The notes under the pieces were generated by a model. It saw only the letters and a list, made by a program, of their open reading frames with translations, was not told the origin of the DNA and searched no databases. DNA of 64,000 nt from Pleurocapsa minor GSE-CHR-MK 17-07R (GTDB lineage Bacteria; Chloroflexota; Anaerolineae; Aggregatilineales; Phototrophicaceae). A program made the translations under genes and the position numbers. The stretch covers positions 496,001 to 560,000 of the forward strand of contig JAHHHY010000002.1 in NCBI GenBank assembly GCA_019359125.1, in the 5' to 3' direction. This document shows positions 27,897 to 35,555 of this stretch, piece after piece (position 1 is the stretch's first letter; the number at the start of each line of letters is the position of its first letter).

Positions 27897-28061
27897 TTAG
27901 ACGACGCGGCGGCGACCGAAAATCAGCGACACCACGAACAGGATGATGAACAGCACAAACAGAATCTGTGCGATCGAGGCTGCCGTGCCTGCAATACCAC
28001 CGAAACCGAGCAGACCCGCGACAACTGCCACCACCAGGAAGAGAATTGACCAGCTAAGCAT
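27897..28061 (-). CDS. DUF1328 small membrane protein (YtjA-like)
   Basis: The 54-residue protein consists of two hydrophobic helices: [22 protein letters not shown], then [20 protein letters not shown] and an RRR end. This is the standard DUF1328 form. AAAGGAAAA precedes the ATG at 28061, which I prefer over a longer frame to 28142. The family is widespread, often stress-linked, and of unknown function. Confidence 0.87.
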   Translation of the reverse strand: MLSWSILFLVVAVVAGLLGFGGIAGTAASIAQILFVLFIILFVVSLIFGRRRVV

Positions 28062-28284
28062 GAGTTTTCCTTTCGAGAATACAACGTGTACGACCACTTG
28101 CTTTATATACTCAAGGATACGGCTTGTGCTGGCGCGGGTCATGGGCGTGAAGACGCTTTTCTGAATGGGTCAGGTGGGTGGGATGCACGCATGCCGATGG
28201 TGCCTGATGGTACTGGCTCAGGTGTGTGATCTGCATTATCCTGCTTGAGCCTCATCCTGCTGATTTTTCTCTGAGAGGGTTCGC

Positions 28285-29208
28285 TTGACACATCTGGAGT
28301 CCGCAACGGCGCCGTCACCAGCGCCTGTTCAACCACGCTTGAAAATCACCCGTGCCGGACTGCTGACGGCCGTCTATCTGGCTCTGCCGATGCTGCTGTG
28401 GGCTTCTGCCTTTACCGCCATTCGCGTCGGGCTGACGGGCTATGCGCCGGTCGAGCTGGCGTTCCTGCGCTATCTGTTCGCCTCGGCCGTGCTGATACTC
28501 GTGGCGCTGGTCACGCGCATGCCGCTGCCACAGGTTCGCGATATCCCATTCCTGTTTGTATGCGGGGCGATTGGCTTTGGCCTGTACAGCGGCGCGCTGA
28601 ATGCCGGTGAACAGTCCGTCAGCCCGGGCACGGCCAGCTTCATCATCTCGTCTGAGGTGGGCGTCATCGCGGTGCTGGCCGCGGTCTTTCTGCGCGAACG
28701 GCTGCCGCGTCTGGGCTGGATCGGCGTGGTGCTGTGCATCGCTGGCGTGGCGCTGATTTCGCTGACGGCCGATGGCGGCTTCGAGCTGTCGGTGGGGGCG
28801 CTGCTGGTATTTGTAGCCACGCTGTCGATCAGCGTGTTCACCGTCATCCAGAAGCCGCTGCTGCGCCGCTACTCTTCGCTTCAGTTCACGACCTATGCTA
28901 TCTGGGGCGGGGCGATCAGCCTGTTCTTCTTCTCGCCCAATGCCTTCACGCAGCTCGCCAGCGCGCCCACAGACGCGACGATTGCCGTCCTGTACATGGG
29001 CATTTTCCCCGGCATCATCGCCTACTGGTCATGGTCGCAGGCGCTGAAACGCATGGATGTCGCGCGGGCGGGCAGCTTTCTGGCGCTGGTGCCGATTGCG
29101 GCTCTGGCGATTGCCTGGCTGTTCCTGGGGGATGTGCCGCCGCTGATGGCTTTGCTGGGCGGGGCGATTGTGCTGGTCGGCGTGCTGCTGGTGAACCGGC
29201 GTGGCTGA
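28285..29208 (+). CDS. EamA/DMT-family transporter
   Basis: The 307-residue protein has ten predicted membrane segments formed by two EamA repeats. Repeat one starts with LPMLLWASAFTAIRVGL and carries the conserved RY/FLRYLFASAVL. Repeat two ends with FLALVPIAALAIAWLFLGDVPP and ALLGGAIVLVGVLLVNRRG. The start is a TTG at 28285 with GAGAGG upstream. Metabolite or drug efflux is typical; the substrate is unknown. Confidence 0.88.
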   Translation: MTHLESATAPSPAPVQPRLKITRAGLLTAVYLALPMLLWASAFTAIRVGLTGYAPVELAFLRYLFASAVLILVALVTRMPLPQVRDIPFLFVCGAIGFGLYSGALNAGEQSVSPGTASFIISSEVGVIAVLAAVFLRERLPRLGWIGVVLCIAGVALISLTADGGFELSVGALLVFVATLSISVFTVIQKPLLRRYSSLQFTTYAIWGGAISLFFFSPNAFTQLASAPTDATIAVLYMGIFPGIIAYWSWSQALKRMDVARAGSFLALVPIAALAIAWLFLGDVPPLMALLGGAIVLVGVLLVNRRG

Positions 29209-29226
29209 CGGCGTGTGTGGATTATG

Positions 29227-29276
29227 AAAAAAGCGGGCCGCAGAAGGCAATATGCCCACTGCGGCCCGTTTGTTTT
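29227..29276. terminator. Bidirectional intrinsic terminator
   Basis: GCGGGCCGCAG and CTGCGGCCCGT form the stem, with AAAAAA before and TTTGTTTT after. It separates the convergent EamA and Gfo/Idh/MocA genes. Confidence 0.85.
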
Positions 29277-29289
29277 GCGCTGACGCTGG

Positions 29290-30456
29290 TTACAGCAGCG
29301 GGGTGACGGCCTCCCATGCCCCGCTGGCCCACGATCGTTCCATCGCGGCATTGACCTCGGCAACTTTCAGGGCTTCGGGCAGCCCAACGCTGTGCTGCCG
29401 CCCTGCCACGACGGATTCGAGGAACTTGAACGCCTCGATCACTTTCAGGTCTTCATAGCCAATCGGGTTGCCATCGCCCGGCACGAAATTGCCGTGATTT
29501 GGATACTTATCCCCGCTGAGCAGCGTGACGAAACCGTCATGCTGCGCGTCGCGCTGATACACCGACAGCTCGTTCATGCGCTCGAAATTCCAGCCCAGCG
29601 CGCCCTGCGTGCAGTTCACATCGAAGGTGAAATTACTTTTCGGCCCTACGACCGTGCGGCAGGCGTCCAGCGTGCCGATGGCCCCGTTTTCAAATTCCAC
29701 CAGCGCGCCGGCATAGTCTTCGTTGCCCACTTTACCCTTCGGATCGTCGGGATTGCCGGTGCCGTAGTGCGTGCCTTTGCCGGGAATCGGAATCGGGCGC
29801 TCTTTGATGAAGGTGTGATTCTGGCCGACGACGCGGGTGATGCGCCCGGCCAGGAACAGCGTCATATCCACCACATGCGACATCAGGTCGCCCAGCACAC
29901 CGGAACCGGCAATCTCGCGGTCGAAGCGCCACGTCAGCAGGCCGAGCGGATTCGCGCCGTACATCGAGAAAAAGCGCCCGCGCCACAGCTCAATCGGCCC
30001 GATCTGCCCGCTTTCCAGCAGATGCTTGGCATGCTGCACCAGCGGCACCCAGCGATAGTTGAAGCCCACCCCGCTGATGATGCCTGCCGCACGTGCGGCG
30101 GCCTCGGCCTGGGCGGTCTCCAGCGGGGTGCGCCCGACTGGCTTCTCGCAGAAGATGTGTTTTCCGGCGGCAGCAGCGGCCTGTACGATTTCCACATGCA
30201 GGTCGTTGGGCGTGCAGATGCTCACCACCTGTACGTCCGGGTGATTGATCACGTCCTGCCAGTTGCCCGTGCTGTGTTTGAAGCCGAGCGTATCGCGGGC
30301 GCTCTCGGCGCGGGCGGGCACGTTGTCGCTGCAAATGACGAGGTTGGGGCGGATGCCTGCTTCAGGGAAACGCAGCGGCACGCTCAGGTAAGACCGGCTG
30401 TGCGCCTGTCCCATCCAGCCCATGCCGATGACTCCGATGTTGATGGTTTGCGCCAT
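29290..30456 (-). CDS. Gfo/Idh/MocA-family oxidoreductase
   Basis: The 388-residue protein has an N-terminal NAD(P)-binding fold (INIGVIGMGWMGQAHSRSY) with the catalytic-lysine motif FCEKPVGR near residue 100. A C-terminal Gfo-type beta-sheet domain follows (SGVLGDLMSHVVDMTLFLAGRI). Members oxidise sugars or inositols. It lies 66 bp after the phosphonoacetaldehyde hydrolase gene on the same strand, so co-transcription is possible but a shared pathway is not obvious. Confidence 0.9.
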   Translation of the reverse strand: MAQTINIGVIGMGWMGQAHSRSYLSVPLRFPEAGIRPNLVICSDNVPARAESARDTLGFKHSTGNWQDVINHPDVQVVSICTPNDLHVEIVQAAAAAGKHIFCEKPVGRTPLETAQAEAAARAAGIISGVGFNYRWVPLVQHAKHLLESGQIGPIELWRGRFFSMYGANPLGLLTWRFDREIAGSGVLGDLMSHVVDMTLFLAGRITRVVGQNHTFIKERPIPIPGKGTHYGTGNPDDPKGKVGNEDYAGALVEFENGAIGTLDACRTVVGPKSNFTFDVNCTQGALGWNFERMNELSVYQRDAQHDGFVTLLSGDKYPNHGNFVPGDGNPIGYEDLKVIEAFKFLESVVAGRQHSVGLPEALKVAEVNAAMERSWASGAWEAVTPLL

Positions 30457-30522
30457 GTGAAGAAGTCCTTCTTTCTGAAAAATGTCTGTGCAATCTGTTT
30501 GTTCGTTTTTGTGCGCGGCCGT

Positions 30523-31326
30523 TCAGCCGGGTCTCTCGCCAGCCGCCAGCCGAGCCTCAATATCCTCCAGCAGCGCGGGCACGTCACCGATGCCATCGAC
30601 CACATAGTCAGCAGCAGACAGGCTGGCACGGGCCGCTGCCAGCGCCGCCTGAACCTGTGCGTCCGGCGCGGCCTGCATCTCGTCTGGCGTCATGCCCAAC
30701 TGATTGCCGGTTTTGGCCAGCGCAATTGTCCACATGCCGGCGTTGCGGCCTTCTTCGATATCCACCGGCGTGTCGCCAATTTTGATGCAGCGCCAGAGCG
30801 GATACACATCCAGCAGCTCGGCATTGCGAAAGCACATGTAGGGGGAGGGGCGCCCGGCGCGCACTTCGTCAGAGGCGACGTTTGCGTCTGGAATGAAGCC
30901 CTGTTCGGCGGTCAGCGCGACCAACGGATTCATCATGGCGCGGGTGTAGCCGCTGCACGTGCCGATTTTCATGCCGCGTGCGCGAAACGCATCGATGGCG
31001 TCCAGCGTGCCCGGAATTAGCGTGCTGTGCCGGGCAATCGCCTCAATCTGGTGCGGCACGAATTCGGCGTACAGCGCGTCTACGTCCGGCTCGCCGGGCA
31101 GATGGCCGTGTGCCTGCTGCCAGCGCGCCTGCACCTCAGGGGAAAACATGACGGCGCGGATGTGGTCGCGTTTGCCACGCCCCATGGGCCCGCGTGCCTC
31201 GGCGGCGCTGATGTCCACGCCGTACAGGGCAAACATCTGCACAAATACGCTGGTCGGCGCGACACAGCCATAGTCCACCGTGGTTCCGGCCCAGTCGAGC
31301 ACCGCCGCCAGCAGGGAATGGGTCAT
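30523..31326 (-). CDS. phnX: Phosphonoacetaldehyde hydrolase
   Basis: This 267-residue HAD enzyme splits phosphonoacetaldehyde into acetaldehyde and phosphate. The nucleophile is Asp11 (LDWAGTTVDYG). Lys52 in MGRGKRDH aligns with the Schiff-base Lys53 of the Bacillus cereus enzyme, and Met48 is also conserved. HAD motifs IGDTPVD and GRNAGMW are present. No PhnW aminotransferase is adjacent; the aminotransferase at 13027 lacks clear PhnW character. The aldehyde may come from elsewhere in the genome. Confidence 0.9.
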   Translation of the reverse strand: MTHSLLAAVLDWAGTTVDYGCVAPTSVFVQMFALYGVDISAAEARGPMGRGKRDHIRAVMFSPEVQARWQQAHGHLPGEPDVDALYAEFVPHQIEAIARHSTLIPGTLDAIDAFRARGMKIGTCSGYTRAMMNPLVALTAEQGFIPDANVASDEVRAGRPSPYMCFRNAELLDVYPLWRCIKIGDTPVDIEEGRNAGMWTIALAKTGNQLGMTPDEMQAAPDAQVQAALAAARASLSAADYVVDGIGDVPALLEDIEARLAAGERPG

Positions 31327-31509
31327 CTTCGTCCGTCTTTCTGTTTCGCTGATGCATAAGCGACGCAGATTATGGCGCGGAAAGCGGCGTTACGCACGCA
31401 TTACTGTCGGGCAGCATACGCGTCTATGAGGGAAAGCGAGGGCTGATAAGCTGAGAAGAAAAGTCTTCCTGCGGATGGCGAACGCGCAGGGAAGGAGAAA
31501 TATAAAACA

Positions 31510-31539
31510 GCCTGCCGTGGGATAAAGCCCACGGCAGGC
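31510..31539 (-). terminator. Intrinsic terminator after the HMA gene
   Basis: GCCTGCCGTGGG and CCCACGGCAGGC form a perfect 12-bp stem. On the minus strand it is followed by TGTTTTATATTT, so it terminates the HMA transcript. The 183 bp between it and the phnX start hold nothing recognisable. Confidence 0.85.
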
Positions 31540-31559
31540 CGTTAATTACAGACTGGTGC

Positions 31560-31769
31560 TTACGCCTGCGCGGGCGCGTAGTCGATTTCGGTCAGGCGGG
31601 TTTCGATTTCCTGCCACGAGGCGGGGGCGGCCCATTTCACCGTGACCATCTTGCTGTCGCGGTCGGCCTTGACCTCGCTCACACCTGCCACCTGGGCGAT
31701 TTCATTCTGAATGGTGCGCACGCAGCCGTCGCAGCCAATATTGGGCACCTGAAAGGTCTTGCTGTCCAT
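31560..31769 (-). CDS. Heavy-metal-associated (HMA) domain protein, CopZ-like metallochaperone
   Basis: The 69-residue protein is a single ferredoxin-like HMA domain. The metal-binding loop is IGCDGCVRTI, in place of the more usual MxCxxC. IAQVAGVSEVKAD and VTVKW strands complete the fold. It probably carries Cu(I) or a similar soft metal in the cytoplasm. It is divergent from the LuxR-HTH/YHS gene, and its promoter carries the 17-bp element shared with the DUF305 gene. No metal-transporting ATPase is in the window. Confidence 0.88.
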   Translation of the reverse strand: MDSKTFQVPNIGCDGCVRTIQNEIAQVAGVSEVKADRDSKMVTVKWAAPASWQEIETRLTEIDYAPAQA

Positions 31770-31809
31770 CGTTGGTTCACTCCCGTTGCATCATCGTTGC
31801 GCTGATACC

Positions 31810-31838
31810 AGATTACCACCGGAATGGCGCGCGGTGAA
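31810..31838 (-). promoter_or_regulatory. HMA gene promoter
   Basis: On the minus strand TTCACC (31838-31833) is followed after exactly 17 bp by TAATCT (31815-31810). The first two bases of the -35 are the last two of the 17-bp element. The arrangement is the same as at the DUF305 promoter. Confidence 0.55.
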
Positions 31839-31853
31839 TACGCCAAATGGCGT
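31837..31853. promoter_or_regulatory. Shared operator element between HMA and LuxR-YHS genes
   Basis: AATACGCCAAATGGCGT contains a perfect inverted repeat ACGCCA-AA-TGGCGT (31840-31853). Its centre is about 78 bp from both divergent start codons. A TATACT (31870-31875) on the plus side could be the -10 of the LuxR-YHS gene, in which case the element overlaps that promoter's -35. A near-identical copy lies upstream of the DUF305 gene. Confidence 0.6.
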
Positions 31854-31924
31854 GCTGTTTCCGGTGCGGTATACTGATATTCAATCAGACAATCGTATTG
31901 CGCGCCGTCTTACAGGATGCATCT

Positions 31925-32290
31925 GTGACTGATTTCCCCGAATTACTGAATTCCCTGACCGAACGCGAACGCGAAGTGCTGGACTATGCGTCGCGCGGGA
32001 TGACCAACAAACAAATCGGTGCGACGCTGTTTATCTCCAGCCGCACCGTGCAGGGCCACTTACAGCATGTGTTTGAAAAGCTGGGCGTGGGCACGCGCAC
32101 CGAAGCTGTCGCGCTGATGCTGCAATATGCCGAGACAGCCATGGTGCGCGATGTCGTGTGTGGCCGCATGATCGACCCTGCGAAAGCGTTTGCCGTGCGC
32201 GAAAAAAACGGACAGCAGTATTTCTTCTGCTGTCCGCTGTGCCTGAAAGAGTTTGATGCTGACCCGGATCGCTATCTGGCTGCGACCTAG
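31925..32290 (+). CDS. LuxR-type HTH fused to a YHS metal-binding domain
   Basis: The 121-residue protein has an N-terminal LuxR/GerE helix-turn-helix at about 10-70 (LTEREREVLDYASRGMTNKQIG, then TVQGHLQHVFEKLGV). A C-terminal YHS domain at about 75-120 follows, with Cys79, Met82, Cys102, Cys103 and Cys106 (DVVCGRM and FFCCPLC). There is no receiver or autoinducer domain. The GTG at 31925 with AGGA upstream is preferred over an ATG at 31847, which would overlap the operator. YHS domains occur in copper ATPases and other metal proteins. I infer a one-component metal sensor acting on the adjacent HMA gene. Confidence 0.82.
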   Translation: MTDFPELLNSLTEREREVLDYASRGMTNKQIGATLFISSRTVQGHLQHVFEKLGVGTRTEAVALMLQYAETAMVRDVVCGRMIDPAKAFAVREKNGQQYFFCCPLCLKEFDADPDRYLAAT

Positions 32291-33210
32291 CGCACGACCG
32301 GGAAGGCGTCGCGCGCCATGTTGGTGTCGATGAACGGCCCGGCGTCGCCGGTGGTGGCGAAGTGATACAGCGAGGCCTGGAAGACACCGTTGACCGCGCC
32401 GGTCAGCAGGCTGAGCGCGCTCAGCGCCAGCACCACCAGGATGACGGCGATCACGATCAGCGCGACCGAGCCGGTGGCGACCGCAGCGCCCACAATCAAC
32501 GCGCCGACGGCAATGACGGCCACCCACAGCAGGCAGGACATAAAACCGATCGCGGTGGAGCCGGTGAAACCTTCGCCCCACGTCTGCTTGAACAGCGCGA
32601 AGCTGCGCTTCATCGAGTCGATGACGCCCACGTCCTCGGCGACGATGACCGGAATCGCGAAGAAAACGATTACCGACCAAGCGCCCTGGATGATGCTGGC
32701 CACGATGGCAGCCAGGATGGCGCCGACGATGCCGTTGTTGCGGCCGCTGTCGCGGATGGCGCGGGCGATGCTGCCGATGGTCGCGCTGATGAAGGCGTAA
32801 ATCAGAATCTTGGGCAGGCGCGCCATGGCGATATTGATGCCGTCGCGCACGGTGGCCTGTTCGCCACGGATCATCTTCATCACTGCGCCCACCAGCGCCA
32901 CATTCGAGAAGATGCTGATGGCATAGCACACAAACGAATACACGAAGAACAGAACGGCGCCGATCACCTGCTGGCTATCCGCCAGGACAGGCTCGCCGCG
33001 CACATTGCTCGCTGCCGGGATGCCGCCAGACGCGATGAAAATCGTCGCGATGGGCACCATGAACAGGATCGTCGCGATGATGATGGCAATTGCTGAGATG
33101 ACCGGAAACATCAGGAGCTGCGGATTGGAGCGCACGGCATTCCAGCTTTGGCGGCCCAGCTCCAGGCCATTATTAATTTTCTGACTCATTCCCCCACGGC
33201 GGTTGAACAT
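32287..33210 (-). CDS. DUF6159-like integral membrane protein
   Basis: The 307-residue protein has about six hydrophobic segments. The soluble start (GLELGRQSWNAVRSNPQLLMFPVISAI) is typical of a family of uncharacterised bacterial and archaeal membrane proteins, which I believe is DUF6159. A GLSWATFLAIPVIVAEDVG-like segment (VIVFFAIPVIVAEDVGVIDSM) is present. GAGGAACC precedes the ATG at 33210. Its 3' end overlaps the convergent LuxR-YHS gene by 4 bp. Confidence 0.75.
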   Translation of the reverse strand: MFNRRGGMSQKINNGLELGRQSWNAVRSNPQLLMFPVISAIAIIIATILFMVPIATIFIASGGIPAASNVRGEPVLADSQQVIGAVLFFVYSFVCYAISIFSNVALVGAVMKMIRGEQATVRDGINIAMARLPKILIYAFISATIGSIARAIRDSGRNNGIVGAILAAIVASIIQGAWSVIVFFAIPVIVAEDVGVIDSMKRSFALFKQTWGEGFTGSTAIGFMSCLLWVAVIAVGALIVGAAVATGSVALIVIAVILVVLALSALSLLTGAVNGVFQASLYHFATTGDAGPFIDTNMARDAFPVVR

Positions 33211-33414
33211 GGTTCCTCGTCCTGACTGGTAAGCGGCAGAGCGCCTGAAAAATATACTTTTTGCAGTATAGCACCGTTATGTTTCCGTGCAGGCATCAAT
33301 GAATACGGGTGATGACAGTCGCAGAATCGGATAGACCGACTGGGTCCACCTGGCGTGACATGATGCGGACAACGCCCTACACTGGTCTTGTTGACATGCT
33401 GAAAGGCTGACCTG

Positions 33415-34908
33415 ATGTTGAATCCAACACCCACCGACGTGCAGACCCGCTCCCTCGATCCGCAGGACTGGGAGGCCACCCGCGCGCTGGCCCACCAGAT
33501 GCTGGATGACATGCTGACCTATTTGCAGACCGCTGGCGAACGCCCCGCCTGGCAGCCGATGGACAGCGCGGCGCGGGCGCCCTTTGCCGGGCCGCTGCCC
33601 GATCAGCCGCAGGGGCTGGAGCAGGCCTATCACGATTTTGTGGACACTGTGCTGCCGTATCCGCTGGGCGACACACACCCGCGCTTCTTTGGCTATGTGA
33701 ACAGCAATGGCACTGTCGAGGGCATGCTGGCGCAGATGCTGGCCGCTGGCATGAACAGCAATACCGGCGGGGCAGCGCACGCGGCCAATCTGGTGGAACA
33801 GCAGGTGATCGACTGGATGAAGGGCGCGTTTGGCTATCCCGCTGAATCATCTGGCGTGCTGACCAGCGGCGGCAGCATGGCCAACCTGATCGGACTCGCG
33901 GTGGGGCGGCATGTGCACGCCGAGAAGCTGGGCGTCGCGGTACGCAAGACCGGCATGCAGGGCATCCCCCTGCGCATGCGCGTGTATGTGTCTGCCGAGA
34001 CGCACAGCTCGGTGCAGCGCGCCGTCGAGACGCTGGGCATGGGCACGGACAGCATGTGCGTGATTCCCGTGGACGCTGATTTCCGCATGGATATCGCGGC
34101 GCTCGAGGCCGCCATTGCGGGCGACCGCGCCGCCGGGCTGCATCCGTTCTGTATCGTGGGCAGCGCAGGCACCACCAATACTGGCTCATTTGACGACCTG
34201 GAGGCGCTGGCGGACATCTGCGCCCGTGAAGGCCTGTGGTACCACATCGACGGCGCGATTGGCGCGGTCGGGGCGCTGTCTGAGCACATGGCGCCGCTGG
34301 TGAAGGGCATGACCCGCGCCGACTCGCTGGCATTCGATATGCACAAGTGGCTGTTTGTGAACTATACCGTGGGCTGCGTGCTGGTGCGTGATGCCGCCGC
34401 CCATCGGGCGACATTTGCGCTGACGCCGCCGTATCTGAAGCGCGCCGAGCGCGGCCTGGCGGCTGACGGCGTGTGGTTCAGCGACTATGGCGTGGAGCTG
34501 TCGCGCGAGTTTCGCGGGCTGAAGGTCTGGATGATGCTGAAAAGCCAGGGCGCGGCCCGCTTTGGCGAAATGATTGACCAGAACAATGCGCTGGCGGCAT
34601 ATCTGGCGGCGCTGGTCGATGCCGATCCGCTGATGGAACGGCTGGCCCCGGTGGCCATCCACGTGGTCAATTTCCGCTATGCGCCCGCCGGCCTGACGGA
34701 AAGCCAGCTTGATGCGCTGAACGACCGTATCGTGATCGAAATTCAGGAGCGCGGCATCGCGGTGCCCACGCGCACCGTCGTGCGTGGGAAATACTCGATT
34801 CGCGTGTGTGTGAATAACCACCGCACTACGTCCCAGGATATTCGCATCCTGTTTGACGCCGTCAAATCACTGGGTGCAGAGCTGCTTGCTGAAATGGCCC
34901 AGGGCTGA
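33415..34908 (+). CDS. Pyridoxal-dependent decarboxylase (aromatic-L-amino-acid/glutamate decarboxylase family)
   Basis: The 497-residue group II decarboxylase has the Schiff-base lysine in AFDMHKWLFVNY. The PLP-stacking His is in SAETHSSVQRAV, and the conserved GTTNTGSFDDLEAL and YHIDGAIGAVG (Asp binding the pyridine nitrogen) are present. The length matches the AADC/tyrosine decarboxylase family. AAAGG lies before the ATG. It would release CO2 from an amino acid to give an amine; the substrate is not clear. Confidence 0.9.
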   Translation: MLNPTPTDVQTRSLDPQDWEATRALAHQMLDDMLTYLQTAGERPAWQPMDSAARAPFAGPLPDQPQGLEQAYHDFVDTVLPYPLGDTHPRFFGYVNSNGTVEGMLAQMLAAGMNSNTGGAAHAANLVEQQVIDWMKGAFGYPAESSGVLTSGGSMANLIGLAVGRHVHAEKLGVAVRKTGMQGIPLRMRVYVSAETHSSVQRAVETLGMGTDSMCVIPVDADFRMDIAALEAAIAGDRAAGLHPFCIVGSAGTTNTGSFDDLEALADICAREGLWYHIDGAIGAVGALSEHMAPLVKGMTRADSLAFDMHKWLFVNYTVGCVLVRDAAAHRATFALTPPYLKRAERGLAADGVWFSDYGVELSREFRGLKVWMMLKSQGAARFGEMIDQNNALAAYLAALVDADPLMERLAPVAIHVVNFRYAPAGLTESQLDALNDRIVIEIQERGIAVPTRTVVRGKYSIRVCVNNHRTTSQDIRILFDAVKSLGAELLAEMAQG

Positions 34909-34955
34909 CGGCGGGCAGACCAACATTTGTTTTGAGATTGCGTATCAATACAGTC

Positions 34956-35001
34956 TTGCCAGGGCGGGAATATTCCTCAATAATGATACTTTGTATCATT
35001 A
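34956..35001 (+). promoter_or_regulatory. Promoter with Zur/Fur-like palindromic operator
   Basis: TTGCCA (34956-34961), a 17-bp spacer and AATAAT (34979-34984) form a promoter. A 21-bp perfect inverted repeat, TAATGATAC-TTT-GTATCATTA (34981-35001), begins inside the -10. A repressor bound there would block transcription. Its form resembles Fur-family (Zur) boxes, and the genes after it are typical zinc-starvation genes. AAAGGAG follows at once. Confidence 0.7.
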
Positions 35002-35013
35002 AAGGAGTTTCCT

Positions 35014-35274
35014 GTGAGATTGACACGCATCCGGCTGGAACGTCGGCCATCTGCCAGGCCGCACGAACTTAGCCCTACCAAAATGGCGGGTTTTTCCGCA
35101 AAATACACGTTTGCGCCAGATCACGCGCGCACGCTTTGTCGGGCTGACAGGGCTGGCGCATCTGGTACTGGCAGGATGGGCACGGCATCAACCGTGCGCC
35201 CGCCTCAGCCAGCACGACTGACATCACTTTGGGGATATCCCGCGCGGGATACAGACTGCGCGGTGATCGAATGA
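35014..35274 (+). CDS. Small unknown ORF at the head of the zinc-starvation operon
   Basis: This 86-residue frame starts with GTG at 35014, six bases after an ideal AAAGGAG that abuts the operator, and its stop is 12 bp before rpmB. The product is basic, rich in Arg, Ala and Thr, and matches nothing I know. It has one Cys, no signal peptide and no evident domain. It could be a real small protein, a leader peptide or chance. If it is not coding, the 378 bp between 34909 and 35286 hold only the operator and a leader. Confidence 0.35.
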   Translation: MRLTRIRLERRPSARPHELSPTKMAGFSAKYTFAPDHARTLCRADRAGASGTGRMGTASTVRPPQPARLTSLWGYPARDTDCAVIE

Positions 35275-35286
35275 GGAGCGTTCATT

Positions 35287-35532
35287 ATGGCAGGCAAGAC
35301 GAAAATCACGGGAGTGAAGCCGCAGTTTGGCAACGCACGCAGCTTCTCGATGCGCGCCACCCGTCGCAAGTTCAACCCGAACATTCAGAACAAGCGTATT
35401 TACGTGCCGGAGATCAACGACTTCGTGCAGGTGCGCATCACGGTCTCGGAGCTGAAGACGATCGACAAGATCGGCCTGCAGGCCTTCCTGGATCGCCGTG
35501 GCGTCACGCTCAAGAGCCTGATCGGGAACTAG
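35287..35532 (+). CDS. rpmB: Ribosomal protein L28, zinc-independent (C-minus) paralogue
   Basis: The 81-residue protein matches L28 through [29 protein letters not shown] and the C-terminal [14 protein letters not shown]. The N-terminal position that holds a CxxC in zinc-ribbon L28 reads KTKITG, so the zinc ligands are missing. Such C-minus paralogues are known to be induced by zinc starvation in other bacteria, replacing zinc-binding copies and freeing zinc. The Zur-like box upstream and the COG0523 GTPase downstream support this. GAGGAG precedes the ATG. Confidence 0.85.
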   Translation: MAGKTKITGVKPQFGNARSFSMRATRRKFNPNIQNKRIYVPEINDFVQVRITVSELKTIDKIGLQAFLDRRGVTLKSLIGN

Positions 35533-35555
35533 CTGCACCATCCACCCGGCGCCGC

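Noticed and set aside
35229-35555. N-terminal extension of the COG0523 GTPase through rpmB
   Set aside because: The added residues are low in hydrophobics, match nothing and are the -1 frame of a real L28 gene. The family starts at LPVTVLSG. I keep the start problem as a finding but not the extension as a gene.
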